DNA of 64,000 bases from Hymenobacter sp. 15J16-1T3B (GCF_020711235.1 NZ_JAJFAV010000010.1:62001-126000); one strand, 5' to 3'. Positions 17,416 to 26,440 are shown, numbered from the stretch's first letter. A program made the numbers and translations. The notes: generated by a model from the sequence alone, not told the origin.

Positions 17416-19740
17416 CTACTGCACGGGCACTTCGGCCGGCCGGAGCACCGCCCCGTGCCGAGCCCGGCCCACCCGCGGCCGGCGGTAAAAGTGCAGGATC
17501 AGGATGGGCAGCAGGGTCAGCTCGGCCACCACCCCGAAGAGCAAGGTCAGGCCGATGAGCAGGCCCACGTAGAAAGTGCCGTCGAAGGAGGAGAAGAGCA
17601 GGGTGCTGAAGCCGCCCACCAGAATCAACGACGTGACAATGACCGCCTTGCCGGCCAGGCGGTAGGTGTGGCGCACGGCCGCTTCCACCGTCGGCTCCTT
17701 GCCCAGCATCAGGCGCAACTTGCTGATGAAGTGAATGGTGTCGTCGACGGCAATGCCGAAGGCAATGGTGAAAATGATGCTGGTGCTAACCTTCATCGGC
17801 ACCCCGCACAGGCCCATCACCCCGCCCACCACCACGATGGGCAGCAAATTCGGAATGAGCACCACCGGCACCATGCGCACCGAGCGGAACAGGGCCAGCA
17901 CGATGACCGTGACCATGAGCACGTCCATGCCGATGCCCAGCAGCATGTCGCGGGTGAGGTTCTGGTTGTTTTTGTCGATGAGCAGGGCCGAGCCGGTTTG
18001 GCGGGTGCGCAGCACCTGGGCGTCGGTGTGGGTGCGCAAGAACTGCTGCAGCCCCCGGTTCAGGCGGGCCACCGTGGTGCTGCCCGGGTCGGGCATGCGG
18101 CCGGTCAGGCGGCCTTCGCGGGCGTCCTCCAGGGCCAGGGCCCGAAACTCCGGCTTTTTGCGAAACGGCCGGGCCCGCCGCAGCAGGCGCTGCAGCTCGG
18201 CCTCCGAGTCGGGCAGGCGGTATTCGGCCAGCCCGCCGCCGTTCAGCGCCTTGCGCAGGGCCTTGACCACCGTTACCGGCGAAGCCACGAAGCGCAGGCC
18301 GTAGGTGCGTTGCAGGTACGTTTCGATTTCCTCGGTTTCGCGCAGCACGTCGAGGCTGTAGACGGTGCGGCCATTTTGCGGGAGCAGGTGCAGCTCGAAG
18401 GGGCGCACCCCGGCGAAGTTGCGCTCGAAAAAGCGGAAATCCAGCTGCACCGGGTCGTCGTCGGCCAAGTCGTCGAGCAGCCGCGACTCGATGCGCAGCT
18501 GCGCGGCGGCCGTGAGCCCGCCGACCACCAGCAGGGCGGCCGTGCCCACTAGCAGGCCGCGGCGGCGCAGCACCCAGTCGAGCAGGCGCATGAGCGGGCC
18601 GTCCCAACTGCGCCCGGCCCCGAACTTCTGCTGGGGCCGCGGCAGCAGCACCAGCAGGGGCGGCAGCAAGGTAAACGAGAGGACGTAGGCAATGAGCACC
18701 GCCAGCCCGGTGTACAGGCCGAAGTTGTGGATGGGCCGGATGTGGCTGGTGGTGAGCGTGAAAAAGCCTAGCGAAGTCGTCAGCGCCGACAAGCCCGAGC
18801 CGAACATGGATTCCTTCATGCTGATGCGCAGGGCCGGCACCGTGGGCGTGCCTTCCCCGGTTTCGGTCACGTAGCGCGTGAGCAGGTGCACCGAGTCGGC
18901 AATGCCCACCACGCACATCATCACCGGCAGCAGGGCCGTCATCAGGTCGATGCCCGCCCCCGACCAGCCCACCAGCGCCAGCCCGCCCACCGTGGCCCCG
19001 GCCACCACCGACAAGGGCAGCACCACGCCCCACCACGCCCGGAACGTGAGCCAGAGCAGCCCCATCACCAGCAGCACGGAGAGGCTCACGAACACCGCCA
19101 TTTCCACCCGCAGCCGGTCGACAAACACCGACTGGGCCACCATCTTGCCGCCGAAGTGCGCCTGCGCCTCCGCAATGCCCAGGCGGCGCAGCTCCCCGTT
19201 CAGACTAGCCAGCAGCGTGTCGCCGGGCGGCTTTTTCAGGTCGGGCGTGGTTTGCAGCACCACCGTCACGGCCCGGGCGTCCGGGGCAAAGAGATTGCCC
19301 ACCAGGCCCGGCGTGCGGTAAATCAGGCTGGAATCCCGGGCGCGGCTGGTCGGGTCCCGGAGCTGGTCGAGGTGCAGGTAAGGCACGTTGAACACGCCCA
19401 GGCCTTCCACGATGGGGTTGCTGGCCGTGGTCGGCGACACGACTTGGCGCACGTCGCGCTGGCGCTGGGCAAAGCGCGTAAACGCGTCGACTCGGCGGGC
19501 AAAGCCGGCGTCGAACACGGTGCGGCCGGCCGGGGCTTGCAGGCCCACCAGCACGTAGTCGTTGTCGTTGCCGAAGCGCCGGGCGTAGTCCTGGTAGTAG
19601 CTCAGGTCCGGGTCGCCGCTGGGGTAGAAGTCGTTGAAGTTGTAGTTGAAGCGCAGCCGCAGCAGGCCGGTCAGGGCCACGAGGCCGAGCAGGGCCAGCG
19701 CGGCCAGGGTGAGGTAGCTAAGGGAGCGGGGACGAAGCAC
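17416..19740 (-). CDS. MMPL/RND superfamily exporter (HAE3-like permease)
   Basis: A 774-aa inner-membrane transporter built as two repeats of about six transmembrane helices, each with a periplasmic loop domain. The first helix is LAALALLGLVALTGLL. The two sterol-sensing-like cores carry the expected acidic residues: GIADSVHLLTRY in the first repeat and GIAVDDTIHFISKL in the second. Homologues export lipids or hydrophobic compounds; substrate unknown here. The start is GTG 19740 (MLRPRSLSYL); no upstream ATG is available. It is the first of two same-strand genes, the second being the coiled-coil protein 47 bases downstream. Confidence 0.93.
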   Translation of the reverse strand: MLRPRSLSYLTLAALALLGLVALTGLLRLRFNYNFNDFYPSGDPDLSYYQDYARRFGNDNDYVLVGLQAPAGRTVFDAGFARRVDAFTRFAQRQRDVRQVVSPTTASNPIVEGLGVFNVPYLHLDQLRDPTSRARDSSLIYRTPGLVGNLFAPDARAVTVVLQTTPDLKKPPGDTLLASLNGELRRLGIAEAQAHFGGKMVAQSVFVDRLRVEMAVFVSLSVLLVMGLLWLTFRAWWGVVLPLSVVAGATVGGLALVGWSGAGIDLMTALLPVMMCVVGIADSVHLLTRYVTETGEGTPTVPALRISMKESMFGSGLSALTTSLGFFTLTTSHIRPIHNFGLYTGLAVLIAYVLSFTLLPPLLVLLPRPQQKFGAGRSWDGPLMRLLDWVLRRRGLLVGTAALLVVGGLTAAAQLRIESRLLDDLADDDPVQLDFRFFERNFAGVRPFELHLLPQNGRTVYSLDVLRETEEIETYLQRTYGLRFVASPVTVVKALRKALNGGGLAEYRLPDSEAELQRLLRRARPFRKKPEFRALALEDAREGRLTGRMPDPGSTTVARLNRGLQQFLRTHTDAQVLRTRQTGSALLIDKNNQNLTRDMLLGIGMDVLMVTVIVLALFRSVRMVPVVLIPNLLPIVVVGGVMGLCGVPMKVSTSIIFTIAFGIAVDDTIHFISKLRLMLGKEPTVEAAVRHTYRLAGKAVIVTSLILVGGFSTLLFSSFDGTFYVGLLIGLTLLFGVVAELTLLPILILHFYRRPRVGRARHGAVLRPAEVPVQ

Positions 19741-19853
19741 GCGGTGGAACTAAGGTGAGGCGGCGGTATCGAAGGCGTTGCGTAGATTAGGGCCGGCGCT
19801 GAGCCAACCACCCATTTCCGGCTTTTGTTCTTCCACCTCTTACTTTCTGCCCC

Positions 19854-20093
19854 ATGAAAAACGCCCTGCTCGCCCTGGCCCTGTTCGCTTTCGTTGGTAC
19901 CGCCTCTGCCCACGACGGCAAAGACAAAGACAAAAAAGGCGCGAAGAAAGAAAACTGCTCGGCCGAAATGAAAGCCCATTGCGCCTCGAAAGGCGCCACG
20001 GCCGGCACGCCCGCCTGCTGCATGAAAAAGGGCGCTTCGGCCGCCGCTGCCACGCCGGCCGCGGCTCCGGCTCCCGCTGCGAAGTCGCTGTAG
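19854..20093 (+). CDS. Small secreted Lys/Ala-rich protein with four cysteines
   Basis: A 79-aa protein with a clear signal peptide (MKNALLALALFAFVGTASA). The mature part is a charged HDGKDKDKKG stretch, then cysteines in the pattern C-x6-C and a CC pair (NCSAEMKAHC, ACCMKKG), and an Ala/Pro-rich tail. The CC plus histidine and methionine content could bind a metal such as copper, but that is inference. The gene stands alone with a strong terminator behind it. Confidence 0.8.
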   Translation: MKNALLALALFAFVGTASAHDGKDKDKKGAKKENCSAEMKAHCASKGATAGTPACCMKKGASAAAATPAAAPAPAAKSL

Positions 20094-20114
20094 CCCGGCT
20101 ACGCCTTAGCTTCC

Positions 20115-20145
20115 GCCCCGCGCCGGTTTGGTGCGGGGCTTTTTT
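20115..20145 (+). terminator. Rho-independent terminator
   Basis: Seven-pair GC stem GCCCCGC (20115-20121) / GCGGGGC (20133-20139), followed by a run of T, 21 bases after the stop of the small secreted protein. Confidence 0.9.
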
Positions 20146-20264
20146 ATTTATATATTTTACACCCAGTATATTACCATTTCGTATAATCGTGCGTTAGGGT
20201 TGCCGCCGCGTAGGCTTGGTTTGTTTTAGGTTCACGTATTCCCGCCGCAGGGGGCGCAGTGTTG

Positions 20265-21536
20265 ATGAGTCAGCAGGATTTTGTGTCGAAGTCGCCCAAC
20301 GCGTGGCTGCTGCCCAGCCCCGCCGGGCAGCAGTTGTTACCCAATGCCTGGCCCGCCCCAGCCCCGGCGGTGCCGAACGCGGCCGACGGCGCGCCCGCGC
20401 CCGGCAGCTGGTTTGCCGCGCCCGGCGCGGCCGTTGAGCGGCTGCCCGTGGCCCATTGCACGCTCAGCCCCGATAGCACCATCACCTACCTGAATCATTG
20501 GGCCGCCGAGCTGTTGGAGCACCGGGCCGAGGACCTGCTGGGCCGCCCGTTCCTGCTGCTCGTCGAGCCCGACCAGCGCCTGGCCTGCGCCGGGCGCCTC
20601 TCGGCGCTGCTGCACGCCGAGCGGCCCGCCGCCCACGAAGAAACCCTGCAGCTGCCCAGCGGGCCGCGGCGGGTGCTACTGCAGGCCGGGGCCGCCACCG
20701 ACGGCGCCGGCCACGCCTGCTGCCAGCTGGTGCTGTTCGACGTGACCCAGGCCCAGCGCGAAGCCCAGGCCCTGGCGGCCAGCGAACGGAAATTCCGTCA
20801 GCTGTTCGAGCAGAGCACCGACGCGGCCGCCCTGCTGCAAAACGAGCGGTTCGTCGACTGCAACGCGGCCGTGCTCCGGCTGCTGGGCGCCACCGACAAG
20901 GCGCAGATCATCGGCCATTACCCCTGGGACCTGGCCCCGGTGGAGCAGCGCCCCGGCGTGCGCTCCGAGCTGTATTTCCGCGACTCGGTGGCCGCTGCCC
21001 TGCGCCTGGGGTCCAAGCGCTGCGAAGGCATCTTGTGCCGCCTCACCGGCGAGCATATCTGGGTGGAGGCCGTGCTCACGCCCCTGCGCGACGGCGACGC
21101 CGCGCTGCTGCACGTGGTCTGGCGCGACATCACCGCCCACAAGCAGCAGGAGCGCCGCCACCGAGAAAGCGAGGAGCGCGTGCGCCTGCTGCAAGAAACG
21201 TCCGGCGCCGGCCTCTGGAGCTGGGAGCTGACCACCAATCATTTGGAGTCCGACGCCCGCGCCCGCGCCTGCCTGGGCTGGCCGACGGAGGAGCAGGCCC
21301 CCGCCAATTTTGAAGCGTTGAGCGCAGTCTTGCACCCCGACGACGCGGCGACCGTGCAGGCCTCGCTGGCCCAGGCCACGGTGCAGGGCCACTGGCCGCG
21401 GCAGGAGTTTCGGGTGCTCTGGCCCGACGGCACGGCGCACCGCGTGGCCGCCAGCGGCTGGATCAGCCACGACGCCTTCGGCCGGCCGCGCTGCCTGCTG
21501 GGCGTGGTGCAGGCTCTGCCCGAACCCGCTGAATAA
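20265..21536 (+). CDS. PAS/PAC multi-sensor protein without a kinase domain
   Basis: A 423-aa protein made of three PAS-type domains (roughly residues 65-175, 180-300 and 305-420; for example AASERKFRQLFEQSTDAAAL and GLWSWELTTNHLESDAR, the latter PAS_3-like), with PAC-like ends such as QLVLFDVTQAQREAQ and LHVVWRDITAHKQQERRH. No histidine kinase, GGDEF or HTH domain follows; the gene ends directly after the last PAC. No signal peptide. The start is ATG 20265 in a GTG-TTG-ATG run. It is probably a sensor that acts through a separate partner, or a truncated kinase. It is convergent with the amidase gene, with three bases between stops. Confidence 0.88.
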   Translation: MSQQDFVSKSPNAWLLPSPAGQQLLPNAWPAPAPAVPNAADGAPAPGSWFAAPGAAVERLPVAHCTLSPDSTITYLNHWAAELLEHRAEDLLGRPFLLLVEPDQRLACAGRLSALLHAERPAAHEETLQLPSGPRRVLLQAGAATDGAGHACCQLVLFDVTQAQREAQALAASERKFRQLFEQSTDAAALLQNERFVDCNAAVLRLLGATDKAQIIGHYPWDLAPVEQRPGVRSELYFRDSVAAALRLGSKRCEGILCRLTGEHIWVEAVLTPLRDGDAALLHVVWRDITAHKQQERRHRESEERVRLLQETSGAGLWSWELTTNHLESDARARACLGWPTEEQAPANFEALSAVLHPDDAATVQASLAQATVQGHWPRQEFRVLWPDGTAHRVAASGWISHDAFGRPRCLLGVVQALPEPAE

Positions 21537-21539
21537 GGC

Positions 21540-22604
21540 TTATTGACCTTCCAGTGTCTTGCGCTGGTAGTCGTTGATGACGCCCTCGCAGATCCAGTTG
21601 GCCAGGGCCTGCCGGTTCTGGGCCAGCACGAAGCGGCGCTGGTCCTTGCTGTTGCGGATGTTGCCCAGCTCGATGAACACGGTGGGGGCGTAGCTGTTGC
21701 GCACCACGTAGAGGCTGGTGCGCGGCGAAACGGTGCCCACGTAAGGGCGGTTGGGCTGGTAGCGCAGGTAGCGGCGCTTGAAGACCTGGTGAATGTTCTT
21801 GGCCAGGCGCAGGCCCACGGCGCTTTTTTCGTGGTGGTAGAAAAACACGTCGGTGTTCAGGCCCGCCGAGCGGCTGTCGACGTGAATGGTAATCATGCGC
21901 TGGTAGGTTTTCTTGCCGTAGCGCCCGTGCAGGCGGTTGACGGCGTTGGTGTACTGGCGCAGGCGCGCCACGTGGCCCAGCGGAATGGTCAGGTTGGGAT
22001 AGGTCAGCTCGTCGGCATCCATTTTGAGTACGCCCTCGTCGCGGATGCCGTCGTCGGGGTCCTGCACAATCATGTGCACCGTGGCGCCGTGCTCCATCAG
22101 CACCCGGGCCAGCCGGATGGTCACGTCGTAGGCGTACTCGTCCTCGGCCAGCTTGGCGTTGCCGTACTGGCCCACCGCGCCCGGGTCAGGCCCGCCGTGG
22201 CCCGACATGAGGTAGAACACCGCCCCGCCCAGGGCCCGGTCGCTGGCCGTGGGCCGGCCGTACTTGCCAAAGAGCACCGCGGTGCTGCCGCTGCGCCCCT
22301 TCACGGCCTTGACCACTTCGGCGCGGCCGGCGGCCGCGCGGGCCGCCGCGGGCTTTTTCGCGGCCAGTTGGGCGGCCGACTTGCGGGCCGGCAGGCGGTA
22401 GGTTTTGCCCGCCCGCAGGCTGTTGCGCGGCCCGAGCAGGGGCTTGTTCAGCGCCACAAACTCCCGCTCGTAGTAGCGCGGATTCAGCCCGTAGCGCACC
22501 AGCAGCGTCGAAATTACGTCGCCGCGTTTGGGAACCACCTTGCGAAAATGCTGGCTAAAGGCTGCAACCGGAACAAGCAGGAGAAGGAGCAGAAGTATTC
22601 GCAA
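21540..22604 (-). CDS. N-acetylmuramoyl-L-alanine amidase (Amidase_3)
   Basis: A 354-aa exported peptidoglycan hydrolase cutting the bond between MurNAc and L-Ala. A signal peptide (residues 1-18) is followed by a LysM-like segment (about 20-72, GDVISTLLVRYGLNPRYY then GKTYRLP), a basic linker and the Amidase_3 domain from about 120. Zinc and catalytic residues are visible: H136 (SGHGGPDPG), the acidic residue in AEDEYAYD (154-156), H241 (ITIHVDSRS) and E312 (FIELGNIRN). The start is TTG 22604, giving MRILLLLLLLVP; no in-frame ATG lies nearby. A promoter box at 22721-22728 would give a leader of about 110 bases. Confidence 0.92.
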   Translation of the reverse strand: MRILLLLLLLVPVAAFSQHFRKVVPKRGDVISTLLVRYGLNPRYYEREFVALNKPLLGPRNSLRAGKTYRLPARKSAAQLAAKKPAAARAAAGRAEVVKAVKGRSGSTAVLFGKYGRPTASDRALGGAVFYLMSGHGGPDPGAVGQYGNAKLAEDEYAYDVTIRLARVLMEHGATVHMIVQDPDDGIRDEGVLKMDADELTYPNLTIPLGHVARLRQYTNAVNRLHGRYGKKTYQRMITIHVDSRSAGLNTDVFFYHHEKSAVGLRLAKNIHQVFKRRYLRYQPNRPYVGTVSPRTSLYVVRNSYAPTVFIELGNIRNSKDQRRFVLAQNRQALANWICEGVINDYQRKTLEGQ

Positions 22605-22720
22605 AGCGGCGTAGGGTCGGGTTTGGAAAGAAGGGCTGGGCAGGTAAGGCTAACTAGCGAAAAAACGACGGGTAAAGCTGGGCGGTAATCGGAATCGAAA
22701 CGGAAAAGTAAGGTCTAGCG

Positions 22721-22728
22721 CAAAAGTA
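22721..22728 (-). promoter_or_regulatory. Bacteroidota -7 promoter box TACTTTTG
   Basis: Exact TAnnTTTG match on the minus strand upstream of the amidase gene; start codon about 117 bases downstream. Confidence 0.5.
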
Positions 22729-22860
22729 GTGATAGGAGTTGCCGCGGGAAGAATAAACCCAGCAAATCACCTTAAGGAAGTAGATATAGTGAACATTAGA
22801 CGCTTCTGTAGAACGGCTTGATAGTGAGGCAAGCTGCTGCAGTTATTTTGGAGAATTTCA

Positions 22861-22891
22861 TTTGTATGTAAAAATATTTCTACTAGGTTTA
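22861..22891 (+). promoter_or_regulatory. Promoter TTTG-N19-TAGGTTTA
   Basis: TTTG at 22861-22864 and TAGGTTTA at 22884-22891 are separated by exactly 19 bases, the spacing of the Bacteroidota TTTG/TAnnTTTG promoter; the last base of the second box deviates. It would start transcription about 20 bases before the nuclease ATG at 22918. Confidence 0.7.
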
Positions 22892-22917
22892 TTGCCCACC
22901 ATTTAACCATTTACTCT

Positions 22918-24033
22918 ATGGAGCTAATAGATCAACTCACCAATCTTGCTTCGCGGGTGCAAAAGCAAGTCGGACACATTCAAACGGAAGAGGCAACCAA
23001 AAATGCCCTGGTGCTTCCCTTTATCAACGCTTTGGGATATAATGTCTTCGACCCGACGGAAGTAGTGCCGGAGTTTGTTTGTGACATCGGTACCAAAAAA
23101 GGGGAGAAGGTCGATTATGCCATCTTCCGCGACGGGAAACCGATCATGCTAATTGAGTGCAAGCACGTCGGTGCGGACCTAAACATCAACCATGCTGGTC
23201 AACTGTTTCGCTACTTCCACGTCACCGAAGCACGTATTGCTATTTTAACCAACGGCGTCACATACAAGCTGTTCACCGATTTGGAGCAGCCCAATAAAAT
23301 GGATGAGCGTCCATTTCTGGAGTTTGATTTGTTTAACTTCCACGAAAACGACGTGACCGAACTCAGGAAGCTAAGCAAGGCTACGTTCAGCATAGACGAC
23401 ATGCTGTTTGCCGCTTACAACCTGAAGTACATGCGGGCATTCAAGAAGTACTTCGAAGAACAGTTTCACCAGCCTTCCAACGACTTCATTCACTTCGTTT
23501 CCAAGCAGATTTACGACGGGGTGTTGACGCCGAAACTGAAAGAGCAATTCAGCGCCTTGGTGCACCGCTCGTTTCAGCAATTCTTGAACGACAAGATTAA
23601 CCTGCGGCTGCGGGCAGCGCTGGTCGAGCCCAACAGCACCACAATACTTACCAGCGAATATGTGGCGGCGAAACCCGAAGAAACCGCCGTAGTAGCTGAA
23701 CCCGACGGCAAAGACAAGGATATCGTGACGACGGTTGAGGAAACTGAGGGTTTTATGATTGTGCGCGCTATTCTGCGGAAAATGGTGCCGGTAAGCCGGG
23801 TGGTGATGCGCGACGTGCAATCCTACTGCGGAATTCTGCTCGATGATAACAACCGCAAGCCCATCTGCCGCCTACATTTCAACGGGAGCAAAAAATTCGT
23901 TACCCTCTTTGATCAGGAAGGCGGCGAGAGGGTGGATATAGATTCATTAGACGACTTGTACGGATTGGCCTCGCGGATCCGGGCTGCGGTAGAGCGGCAC
24001 GAAACCCGAATCAAAGAAGCGCCGCTAGCATAA
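22918..24033 (+). CDS. Orphan type I restriction-like nuclease (HsdR N-terminal domain)
   Basis: A 371-aa cytoplasmic protein with an HsdR N-terminal-type PD-(D/E)XK nuclease fold: [18 protein letters not shown], then D of KVDYAIF and the ExK-type motif MLIECKHV (residues about 56-80). The middle is helical. The C-terminal part ([20 protein letters not shown], then IDSLDDLY) is the conserved tail of these stand-alone proteins. No helicase motor, HsdM or HsdS is nearby, so it is not a type I system; a role in phage or plasmid defence is inferred. GC content is distinctly lower than the flanking genes, suggesting transfer. It has its own promoter and terminator. Confidence 0.88.
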   Translation: MELIDQLTNLASRVQKQVGHIQTEEATKNALVLPFINALGYNVFDPTEVVPEFVCDIGTKKGEKVDYAIFRDGKPIMLIECKHVGADLNINHAGQLFRYFHVTEARIAILTNGVTYKLFTDLEQPNKMDERPFLEFDLFNFHENDVTELRKLSKATFSIDDMLFAAYNLKYMRAFKKYFEEQFHQPSNDFIHFVSKQIYDGVLTPKLKEQFSALVHRSFQQFLNDKINLRLRAALVEPNSTTILTSEYVAAKPEETAVVAEPDGKDKDIVTTVEETEGFMIVRAILRKMVPVSRVVMRDVQSYCGILLDDNNRKPICRLHFNGSKKFVTLFDQEGGERVDIDSLDDLYGLASRIRAAVERHETRIKEAPLA

Positions 24034-24072
24034 AATGCTCGTGTAGCAACGGCAGTACAATTCAACCAAAAA

Positions 24073-24096
24073 GCCGCCCGCGTCCCGGGCGGCTTT
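24073..24096 (+). terminator. Rho-independent terminator
   Basis: Stem GCCGCCCG (24073-24080) / CGGGCGGC (24086-24093) with flanking AA/TT pairs and a short T run, 39 bases after the nuclease stop and directly before the thyA promoter box. Confidence 0.8.
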
Positions 24097-24098
24097 CC

Positions 24099-24106
24099 TA
24101 CTTTTG
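24099..24106 (+). promoter_or_regulatory. Bacteroidota -7 promoter box TACTTTTG (thyA)
   Basis: Exact TAnnTTTG match, 28 bases before the thyA ATG, immediately after the preceding terminator hairpin; predicted 5' leader of about 23 bases. Confidence 0.7.
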
Positions 24107-24134
24107 CCACCTATCCCAATCCGCTTCCGCCGCC

Positions 24135-24929
24135 ATGCAGCAATACCTCGACCTCGTTCAGCACATCCTCGACCACGGCACCCGCAAAACCGACCGCACG
24201 GGCACGGGCACGCTCTCCATTTTTGGCCACCAGATGCGCTTCGATCTGCAGCAGGGCTTTCCGCTGGTCACCACCAAGAAAGTGCACCTGAAGAGCATCA
24301 TCTACGAGCTGCTCTGGTTTCTGCGCGGCGATACCAACACCCGCTACCTCAAGGAGCACGGCGTGAGCATCTGGGACGAATGGGCCGACGCTCAGGGCGA
24401 GTTGGGCCCGGTCTACGGCAAGCAATGGCGCAGCTGGCCCGACGGCCGCGGCGGCCACGTCGATCAGCTGCAGCAGGTGCTCGATCAGCTGCGCCGCTCC
24501 CCCGATTCGCGGCGCATCCTCGTGTCGGCCTGGAACGTGGCCGAGCTCGATCAAATGGCCCTGATGCCCTGCCACGCCCTGTTTCAGTTCTACGTAGCCG
24601 ACGGCAAGCTCTCATGCCAGCTCTACCAGCGCTCCGCCGACGTATTCCTGGGCGTGCCCTTCAACATTGCGTCCTACGCCCTGCTCACGCTGATGGTGGC
24701 CCAGGTCACGGGCCTGCAGCCGGGAGAATTCATCTGGACGGGCGGCGACACCCACCTCTACAGCAACCATTTGGAGCAAGCCCGCCTGCAGCTCACGCGC
24801 GCACCGCTGCCGCTGCCGCAGATGCGGCTGAACCCCGCCGTCACCGACCTGTTCGGCTTTGAATTCAATGATTTCAAGCTGGAAAACTACGACCCCTGGC
24901 CCGCTATCAAAGCCCCGGTAGCGGTGTAA
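24135..24929 (+). CDS. thyA: Thymidylate synthase
   Basis: A 264-aa enzyme converting dUMP and 5,10-methylene-THF to dTMP and dihydrofolate. The length equals E. coli ThyA and the catalytic cysteine falls at the same place, C146 ([11 protein letters not shown]). Other landmarks: DRTGTGT with the phosphate-binding R21, [36 protein letters not shown] and the C-terminal KAPVAV. No folA/dihydrofolate reductase gene follows; the gene is monocistronic, with its own promoter and terminator. Confidence 0.98.
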   Translation: MQQYLDLVQHILDHGTRKTDRTGTGTLSIFGHQMRFDLQQGFPLVTTKKVHLKSIIYELLWFLRGDTNTRYLKEHGVSIWDEWADAQGELGPVYGKQWRSWPDGRGGHVDQLQQVLDQLRRSPDSRRILVSAWNVAELDQMALMPCHALFQFYVADGKLSCQLYQRSADVFLGVPFNIASYALLTLMVAQVTGLQPGEFIWTGGDTHLYSNHLEQARLQLTRAPLPLPQMRLNPAVTDLFGFEFNDFKLENYDPWPAIKAPVAV

Positions 24930-25319
24930 GCTACGGCCGAGTTTACCGGCTTTTATCCCATCTCAGCCCCCGTCCGGTTCTGATTCCGGAGTTCGGGGGC
25001 TGATTCTTTTTATTGGTACTATGCTGATATCGTTGAGGCTATTGAATAGAAGGGTAATCTGTGAGCTGTCTAAGAAACGGCCTATCATGCAACAATAAAA
25101 TCTCTATTAGACGTGCGAGTGAGTGGTTTTTGTCTTGGGTAATCACATTTTTATGTGATGACTGCATCATTTGGGGCCGGATATACGTTGTAGGATAAAT
25201 TGCGGAGCGTAAATCACGGGAATATGGTGCGGACTTCAGAAAAAGGCTCGATCTTTGTACCGGGAAATTTAAACCTGCCCGCCAGAATTCAATCAAACGG
25301 CGCAGACTCTGTTACCGCC
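24930..25319. other. Intergenic region after thyA
   Basis: 390 bases with a terminator near its start (24964-25014), then an AT-rich stretch with no convincing gene. It contains a small hairpin, ATCACAT-TTTT-ATGTGAT (about 25142-25159), and a possible promoter box TAAATTGC at 25196-25203 ahead of the next small ORF. A minus-strand ORF of 85 codons here has no supporting features. Confidence 0.6.
24964..25014 (+). terminator. Rho-independent terminator (thyA)
   Basis: Stem CAGCCCCCG (24964-24972) / CGGGGGCTG (24994-25002), with a 21-base loop that can itself pair (CCGG/CCGG), followed by ATTCTTTTTATT. Confidence 0.85.
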
Positions 25320-25526
25320 GTGAATCGCACCTCCACCCACCTGCTTACCGACCACACCCCTTTGCCCCGCCGTCACCGGGTTCTGATTGCCTTGTACGCC
25401 CTGGAACTGGGCCGGCAGCCCCGCGCCGATATTTTGGCCGTGAATGACGTGACTGAAGCTGATCTGGCTGAATTTCAAGCCGATTGGTTGCGCATGCGCC
25501 GCCGCCCGCGCGCTTCCGCGGCCTAA
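25320..25526 (+). CDS. Small hypothetical protein
   Basis: A 68-aa basic protein if GTG 25320 (MNRTSTHLLTDHTPLP) is the start. High third-position GC and gene-like composition begin here, whereas the upstream in-frame extension to 25200 (108 aa) lies in AT-rich, non-coding-looking DNA. The sequence ILAVNDVTEADLAEFQADWL suggests two short helices. Function unknown. Its last four bases overlap the end of the convergent aminotransferase gene. Confidence 0.55.
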   Translation: MNRTSTHLLTDHTPLPRRHRVLIALYALELGRQPRADILAVNDVTEADLAEFQADWLRMRRRPRASAA

Positions 25527-26347
25527 GCCGCTTCCCAACGCCGCAGCGCCTCCAGCAACGGGTGCTCCGTCGTCAGCGGCGTGGCCTCGAGGCTGGCCAG
25601 CGGCCGAATCCCGGCGACGTTGGCGGTGAAGACGGCTTCGGCCCGCAGGAGCGCTTCGGCCGGAAACAGCCCGACCTGGCACGGCACGCTGCGCTGCTGC
25701 GCCACCCGTAACAAATGAGCCCGCCGCACGCCCGCCACGCAGCCGCTTTCCAGCGCGGGCGTGAAGAGCACACCGTCCTGCAACCAAAACACGGCGGCCG
25801 CTACGGCCTCCGCCACGTGCCCCTGGGCGTCGAGCAGCAGCAACTCGTCGAAGCCCCGGGCCGCGCGTTCCTGCGCGGCCAGCACGTAGTGCAGGGAATA
25901 CGGACCTTTGCAGAAGGACACCGGCGAAAAATGGGTCCGCAGGCTGGTGGCAAACGCCGCCCGTGCGGCCGTGGCCGGCCCGGGTTCGAACGGGGCGGCC
26001 GTTAGCAACCAGTGCACCGCGCCTGTGGCGGGGGCGTAGAGCCCCCCGCCCGCCCGCCAGAACTGCAAGCGCAGTCGGCACGCGGCCGTCAGCCCGTTGG
26101 CTTCGGCCAGCTGCTGCAGGGTGCGTTCCAGGCCCGAGGGCGTGTTCAGCGCCGCGGGCAAGGCTAGGTGCAGGGCCGTGGCGGCCCAGCGCATGCGGGC
26201 GGCGTGGTCGGCGGCGTAACGTAGGCGCCCCGCCACGAGCACCAGCGTTTCAAAAAAACCGTCGTTGAACTGCAGGCCGCGGTTGGGCAGCGGCAGAGCC
26301 AGGTCAGCGGCCGGAAGCAGCGCGCCATCAAGCAAAACCAGGGACAT
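25523..26347 (-). CDS. Class IV PLP-dependent aminotransferase (ADC lyase/BCAT-like)
   Basis: A 274-aa fold type IV PLP enzyme. The PLP lysine is in FCKGPYSLHYVLAAQE, and the family pattern GFFETL near residue 30 and LLLLDAQGHVAEA is present. Two usual family residues differ: the E..xxN-I-F site reads AEAVAAAVF, and the cofactor phosphate loop reads ESGCVAGVRR rather than GILPGITR. Candidates are 4-amino-4-deoxychorismate lyase (PabC, folate), D-amino-acid or branched-chain aminotransferase; the sequence alone does not decide. A role in folate synthesis would fit with thyA nearby, but this is conjecture. Confidence 0.85.
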   Translation of the reverse strand: MSLVLLDGALLPAADLALPLPNRGLQFNDGFFETLVLVAGRLRYAADHAARMRWAATALHLALPAALNTPSGLERTLQQLAEANGLTAACRLRLQFWRAGGGLYAPATGAVHWLLTAAPFEPGPATAARAAFATSLRTHFSPVSFCKGPYSLHYVLAAQERAARGFDELLLLDAQGHVAEAVAAAVFWLQDGVLFTPALESGCVAGVRRAHLLRVAQQRSVPCQVGLFPAEALLRAEAVFTANVAGIRPLASLEATPLTTEHPLLEALRRWEAA

Positions 26348-26387
26348 AGACCGGCAAATTAGGCCAGCTACTTCACAAGCCGCAAAA

Positions 26388-26418
26388 AAAGGACGAGCCC
26401 ACCGGGCTCGTCCTTTTG
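26388..26418 (-). terminator. Rho-independent terminator
   Basis: Perfect 14-bp stem (26388-26401 / 26405-26418) with a 3-base loop; read leftward it ends in a run of T. It terminates the delta-60-repeat gene that stops at 26441 and protects the aminotransferase gene downstream. Confidence 0.88.
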
Positions 26419-26440
26419 CAACTAGGCGTCCGTTAGGGCG

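Larger units (their letters stand above)
22605..22917. other. Divergent intergenic region, AT-rich on its right side
   Basis: No gene seen. It contains the leftward promoter box for the amidase and the rightward promoter for the HsdR-N-type nuclease. From about 22690 the sequence becomes markedly AT-rich and marks the left border of the low-GC nuclease island. Confidence 0.7.

Noticed and set aside
22605-24100. Complete type I restriction-modification system
   Set aside because: Only one HsdR-N-type protein is present; no hsdM, hsdS or helicase domain lies near.
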